Assembly (NCBI GenBank): GCA_029168955.1
Contig: JAPDOI010001346.1
Location: 124,001-188,000, forward strand
Direction of reading: 5' to 3'
Origin: Aplectana chamaeleonis
Lineage: Eukaryota; Nematoda; Chromadorea; Rhabditida; Cosmocercidae
DNA: 64,000 bases
How positions within the stretch are numbered: position 1 is the first letter of the stretch; each line of letters opens with the position of its first letter. The notes beneath the pieces were generated by a model that searched no databases, had not been told where the DNA came from, and worked only from the letters and a program-made list of their open reading frames with translations. Below, piece by piece: positions 58,761 to 64,000 of this stretch. The position numbers and the translations under genes were made by a program.

Positions 58761-58930
58761 CGTGTATCAACACCCCTGAGAAGGCGGGAGAAACGGGGGA
58801 GGAGCGAGGTTCCTGATTGGACGCAACACGGGCTAGCCCCGGCCCCGGCTGATGCGTCCAATCAGGAACCCCGCCCCTCCCTCGTTTCTCCCTCCTCCTC
58901 AGGGGTGTTGATACACGATGGCCACCACCC
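58748..58930. mobile_element. Palindromic MITE with 9-bp target duplication, copy 2
   Basis: Same family as 45466-45650: GGCCATCGTGTATCAACACC inside the left end and its inverse at the right. The 9-bp GACTGTGAT is at 58739-58747 and 58931-58939. The outermost left bases are altered (TTGTGCT for GGGTGGT). It lies 37 bases from the 5' end of LINE F. Confidence 0.9.
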
Positions 58931-58939
58931 GACTGTGAT

Positions 58940-61009
58940 CATTCTATCTGGCATTGGAGAAGATCACGAGACCGCTCTGACTGGAAACTGTCATCTGGAA
59001 GTTGGTGAAAGTTTTTGACAGACGTGATGAAACGTAAACCCAGTTCAAGCTCGTTGTTTCACTTCCACAGGAAGTGGAACAGCAGCGAACTGATTGATTG
59101 TTCTAGCCGTGAGCGAAGTTCACCACCAATGAGTACGACCCGTTAGAGGACCGTCTCATGGAAGTAAGATGCTCGCAACTATCTGGGAGCTCCCTTCAAT
59201 TCTGAACCTAGCCGTTGCATGCGATTCCTTGCTCGAAACAGCTGGCGCTGTGGTTTTTGCACTAGAGATCGTAGTGTGGTCTAGCAGCCCTCGTCGTTAT
59301 GGACCATCTGACGATCGCACACTATTTGTCAACTCGAAGTTGAATGTCCCTGTACAGCATTCTGAATGCTTTTCTGTCCATTGCATACATTACTAGAGCC
59401 GTCGATAACAACGTGAAAATTTGTTTTGAAGTGGGGAGTTTGTCGTTGATAAACTTATCGGCGGTTCAATGTTCAGTATTACGAGACGCGATAAGCTCCT
59501 ATTCATAATATGACAATCAGAAGCGCACGTCGATCTCTGTCCTATATTGTTATTCGTTAACATCAATGTAGTACGGCCGCCCTCTCCCCTACGCAATAAT
59601 AGGTGTAAGGACAAGGCAAGCCCTGGAAGCGTGGTTCAATCAATCAATTGCTTCAGTTTGCAATAAAGAAACATACATTATGTATGTGAAGAGGTAGTAG
59701 CTTCAAATGTACGGTAAAATAAAATAAATGAATGAATTGAGGTAGTCCACCCATGCAAGTAAACAGGTAGACAGTAAATAGGTATGGTTGAATACGATAT
59801 CCTCAAATCAAAGCACCTGTCTGGAGCCATTGCTTTCTCCATCAGTTGATTCAAGCTTTTTCGAGACGAAGAGGCTCGGGTTTTGTGGTAGGAAGTCGAT
59901 TAGAAAGGTAGTAAATGACAAATGGGGAAGAAAGGCTGAAAATAGCTAGCAGTTTCCTACAGCGTCACGGTTCTATCGCCAAAACGACCGCTCATTACGA
60001 AACCCATGTAACAAAACATCAAAAAACTTAAGAAACGGCCTTCCACTACCAGCATTTGGGAGTCGATGTGTCGTCCATGTCTTTCAACACTTGAGCCGGA
60101 ACGCTGCGCGTTGGAGCGCAAATTCATTTGACCAATAATCATCCCCAAGCTCTTACGGGTGTCGCGCATCTGCTTCGCTTTCAGCCCTTTGAGAGAGGCC
60201 AATTACAGGTCACCGGGATGATTTCATTCCTGCTTTTGGGCGATCCCTCTATTCTCGAAAATTGGCTATAGCCTAACCAGTTTCCAAATCTAAAAACAAG
60301 GTTATCGTGAGCGCTGTCTCTAAACTGTTAGTTGCTAACTCCATGGACACAGTTATTTAGAGCAGACAGACAGTTGTCAACGAATCTTCAGTCTGGTGTT
60401 GTTTGCGTCCGCTGTCCGTCCAGTGTGACCTCACAGATGTTGTTATCCATTGTTTTGTCAGCTATTGGTTCTAGCTCTGCAACAACTTTAAAGTTTCTGC
60501 TTATTTCACTGAGGTTTGCGGCATTCATTAGGTTCTAAAGTTTCCCATTGGACAGATCAAAATAAACATTTCGGATATCCGACCGTGTAAAGCGAGGTTC
60601 GGAATATAAAGAATTTGTTACCCAAAAATGTCCGGAATCAGCTCACCGACTATGCCAAAGTCCAGATAGTCCATTCGATCATAGTATTTGAAATCTAAAT
60701 CGCAAGTCGCGAATGGCCCAAAAAGGCCATTAATTAGATCTCCTGAATGTGCCATATTCTCATAAAGCGATCAAGCGAATTTCCAGGGCGATAATGTCGA
60801 GAATAATTTAAGAAGGAAACGTGTAGAAGCCCAAATAAATTTATCTCAACTTATTAGACGGTGAGTACGTGTAAATAAACAAGCAAACAAACACACCAAA
60901 AACAGAAAGAAGTAATCAACACAAACATTCAGTATCATCTCAGAACCTTGGATAAATCTCCAGGCATGGATCATGCATGTGCCAAAGAGGCGATCCCAGT
61001 GTTCAGCAG
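58940..61009. other. Unassigned non-coding stretch
   Basis: No supported exon. GGTTATCGTGAGCGCTGTCTC near 60302 resembles a right end of the TTAA MITE family. The open frame 59957-60202 (minus) has coding-like composition but no splice context or family match. Confidence 0.35.
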
Positions 61010-61545
61010 GGTAGCGACTCGGCGCAACGGGGATCGTCAAAATTTTGGAAAATTTTTGTAAAAAGAAAAATGGGGGGATCGTAAAAATTTGGGAGAAAGA
61101 GGGGAATTTTCTCTAAACCTCCAGGTAAGTTAAAATGAGGTAGTAATAGTCAGATGCGTATGAGAAGTACGCATTTTTAGTTCCCAGTTTCGTCAAAGTA
61201 TGTATATTGTGATAGTCAAGTTCAACATAAAAATAGAACTACCCGTATTACTGCTTGAGCTTTCGGTTTTTAAAAAAGGGAATCATGTCCTACCAGATTA
61301 CGGAATTATCTTGCTCTTCTCTGGTGGTGATTTGCTTTTTTTCTGGCAGATTTCTCTCCTAACCCAGCAAAAAATTAAACATTGTCTTTGGTTAACGCAA
61401 ATTCGAAGTTTTCCCATCTTTGTCTTTCTTGGGAAGCTAAAGGAATTCGTCATCTCGGAAGAGGATCGTAAAAAATTTTGGAAATTTCAAAAAACAGGGT
61501 GTCGTAACTCCGCCTAAAATTGGCGCAACGGCCTGCTCAACCCTG
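61010..61545 (+). repeat. Probable degenerate copy of repeat R1
   Basis: CGGCGCAACGGGGATCGTCAAAATTTT and GGGGGATCGTAAAAATTT near the left, and TAACTCCGCC with GCAACGGCCTGCTCAACCCTG near the right, resemble the ends of R1 copies 1 and 2. The interior differs. Confidence 0.35.
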
Positions 61546-64000
61546 GCCGAGCGTTAAAAAGAAAACAAGAAATATGAAAGTTGCTCTTCTAGAATTCTTA
61601 ACGGAAGCCTTCTTTTCAATCGGATCCTGATTGCCACACCAACGTTAACGAGGATCTTGAAGTAATTTCGAAATCGTTTGTTTGGCTTTGGCTTTCTTGC
61701 GCCAAAGGACTTAATTTTCGCGTTTTTTCACTTTTGCTATTCTGAAAAAACGGAATACGAAAAAAAGCTGAATGAGCGAGAGCACGGATTTCCGCCCAGT
61801 CCCGACTCAATTATTCGAGTTCTTTGATTCGTTCTCAAAACTCTTAGAAAACGACGAGACCATTCCATTCAATTGCATTCATTCATATGTTTGAAACTCC
61901 GCATCTTTCACCCGAAACCTAGCTGTCTGACCACGCTGATGCAAGTTCGCCGTTTTCATCATGATGACATGACAGTCTTTATCAGGCGGCGGTGGGAATT
62001 TCGGCGAAATCGCGTCAGTTTGTGCTGTGTTGTGTTCGCCGATAGATGTTCGCCTACATTGTGGACACGTTTGCAAATGGCTGCAGACCAATGCTGCCAC
62101 TAGAGAAAAGCAGACGTTTTGAAATGCTTTTTCTTAACATCCGCCATAATATTTTTCCATATTTTTCGAAATACGTGACTAAATGTATTCGACCTCGTGA
62201 TGATTTGTGCTTCTCTTTGTCTGAAAAGCATGTGGGGGATGCTTCAAAAAAGTGCAGAGTAATGACGAGTGTACTTCATAAATGATAGGGTTCACAACGG
62301 TCAGTAAGGCGTGGTATCGCAATTTGTTGTGAATAAATTATACTACAACGTATGTGAAGTTCATGTGTATAGAATATATAACAAGTACGTACAATGAAAG
62401 AATTGCCATTTTCTAATTATATTTGACCCAATATTTAAAATACTAGAAGTAATTAAATCAAGGAAAGGAAAGGTATGAAGGAGAAGTTGACAAAGCTCGT
62501 TTCGCTCCAGGCCTCAGACGAACTTTATCAAACAGCTCTGCCGGGGCTCCTCAGTGAGGAACAGAACTGTCGATGAAAAAGAAGGATGAACACGAAAGCA
62601 TGAGCCGAGCAGAGTGAAGTAGTGTTAGAAACGTTAGAAGGTATTAGGGCAAGAAGCTATAGTATACTATCAATATCAGAATGAAGTCCATATGATCACT
62701 CTGAATGGAGACATCTAGTCCTCGTTTGGACGTGCTCGGCTGTTGACTCCTCATTTGTTCCTCACCTGATTTTTCACTTTCGGGGTATTCATGTGATCAC
62801 GTAGCCTATTATGTGACTCGCTTCTATGTGAAGGGTGATAGGGAATAGTTTACTATTCATCGCGTTGCCCTTTCCCCTATTGTGCGTTTGTCGAACAAGT
62901 TTTTCTAACGGGGCAAAAGAAGCAGCTTGCGTGAGTCATGTCGTCGTTTATCACTGTCGTAGTGATCCCGTATTTCTCTGCTGTTGGCTGTCTGTCTACA
63001 TCGCCTCGGTTCTCTGTCTCATTAGGAAAGGGTGTTAGGATTTACTATTGGCAGAGTTGTTGCTCACTCGATGACTGGAATCTGAATATAAGTTTCCAGT
63101 TTAGAGATTTGTCATAGTTTACGGCAGCCGCGTTGTTGAAAAGGCAGAGTTGAAGAGTTGACTCATTGTCCTGTTCATTGATCATAGAGAATCGTATGTG
63201 CAATGTGGTCTCCTTGTGGTGTTCTCCCTTGGCGTAATCTTGTTAGAGACATGAGCGGGCACTGTTATCAGGAGACTCCAAGTATTAGGTTTCGCTTTTG
63301 TCAATGTTCTATAGGCTAGTGTCCCATATTCGTTACCTAGCGACGAAATGGAACCGGTCCAATCAATTTTTTTCTATTTCTATAGATCTTGACATACCTC
63401 CGCGTAGACACAATCGAACATATGTTTTTTTTACGCTCCGTATATCCGTTTACGGAAAGTAGGTGGGGCGCAAGGAATTCGTAGTGTGACGAACAGATAA
63501 AGAAAATGTCCGCTTAGTGCAGTTCCTGTGGGGCGCTACCAGGCTAGTGAAACCAATGAAACTGGCAGCTCCACTGCGTCAGGGCTACGTTTCACTTTCC
63601 TGTGGACGTTTGAACTTGGTTTTTGTCCAATTTAAGCTTTGGCACTTTGCAATGCTTTCTTGTCTTTGTGAGAATAATATAATTGACTGTCTTCCTTTTT
63701 TTCTCCACAACGCTGCCAATATCTCCGAAATCCAAGCCCTAATGATTTTGCGATGGGCGAGGATGTTTTTTGCCATTAAAAACATTACCGCGTTCCTATT
63801 ACGGTGCCTTTCCGACACATGCCCCTGTGTGGTGTATTAGGTTATAGCAAAAGTTCCCCGTGGCACGTAAATTTTTTAAATTTCAGCGGTGGTTTCTCTA
63901 TGTAATGTTTTTTTCCATCTCTAGCAAAACATGGTGGCTCCCGAATTCTATGCCTAATTCAGTGCAAGTAATCAGAACTCTCACTTGAAGGCCAGGGACG
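61546..64000. other. Unassigned right edge
   Basis: No supported exon or RNA gene. The longest frame (63517-63840, 107 codons) has no recognised domain and no clear splice sites. Confidence 0.35.

Noticed and set aside
59957..60202. A minus-strand 81-codon frame with coding-like composition
   Set aside because: No family match, no convincing acceptor or donor, and no neighbouring exons.
63517..63840. A 107-codon frame at the right edge
   Set aside because: No recognisable domain; an antisense frame overlaps it over most of its length.

Overview
The window looks like nuclear DNA of a nematode, most likely a strongylid (hookworm-like) worm. The evidence is one complete, compactly spliced animal housekeeping gene with many short introns, TTTTAG/TTTCCAG acceptors sitting directly before start codons (typical of spliced-leader trans-splicing), and a dense load of mariner elements, palindromic MITEs and APE-type LINEs. 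Species is not provable from this window. There are no bacterial operons, rRNA genes or CRISPR arrays.

Host genes. The one well-supported gene is sec-15 (EXOC6, exocyst subunit), + strand, 23 exons from 24575 to 34409. The exons sum to 2520 nt, which is 839 codons plus stop, with all phases consistent. A short leucine-rich-repeat-like gene or gene end lies upstream at 21275-21796. Everything else that reads as protein belongs to transposons or is too weak to name.

Mobile DNA, left to right. A 1,284-bp mariner with one transposase frameshift (430-1713). A LINE (A, minus, 2986-9738) split by a nearly full-length, oppositely oriented LINE of the same family (B, plus, 5231-8678). Two abutting terminal-inverted-repeat elements with 9-bp target duplications (10931-13389 and 13402-18996); the second is a MULE-like element with arms of about 820 bp that carries a 5'-truncated LINE (C). 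Hairpins and TTAA-flanked MITEs in and around sec-15. A decayed second mariner (36239-37717). A pogo-like remnant (44616-45019). Two copies of a 9-bp-TSD palindromic MITE (45466-45650, 58748-58930). A higher-order array of a 171-bp palindromic unit (49704-51059). A second nested LINE pair, D inside F (51797-58711, minus).

The LINE family is the most informative system here. Target duplications and the shared 5' end CTGCCGAG give exact boundaries and a full length near 3.45 kb. Its protein order is a leucine-rich leader ending in a 2A-like GVERNPGP, a PHD finger, an APE endonuclease, a reverse transcriptase with YADD, and a C-terminal CCHC knuckle. The DNA ends in an (AAG)n tail. The only conserved 5' AUG is in a different frame from the 2A/PHD/EN/RT frame, so non-AUG initiation or frameshifting is implied. 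All copies in the window are broken.
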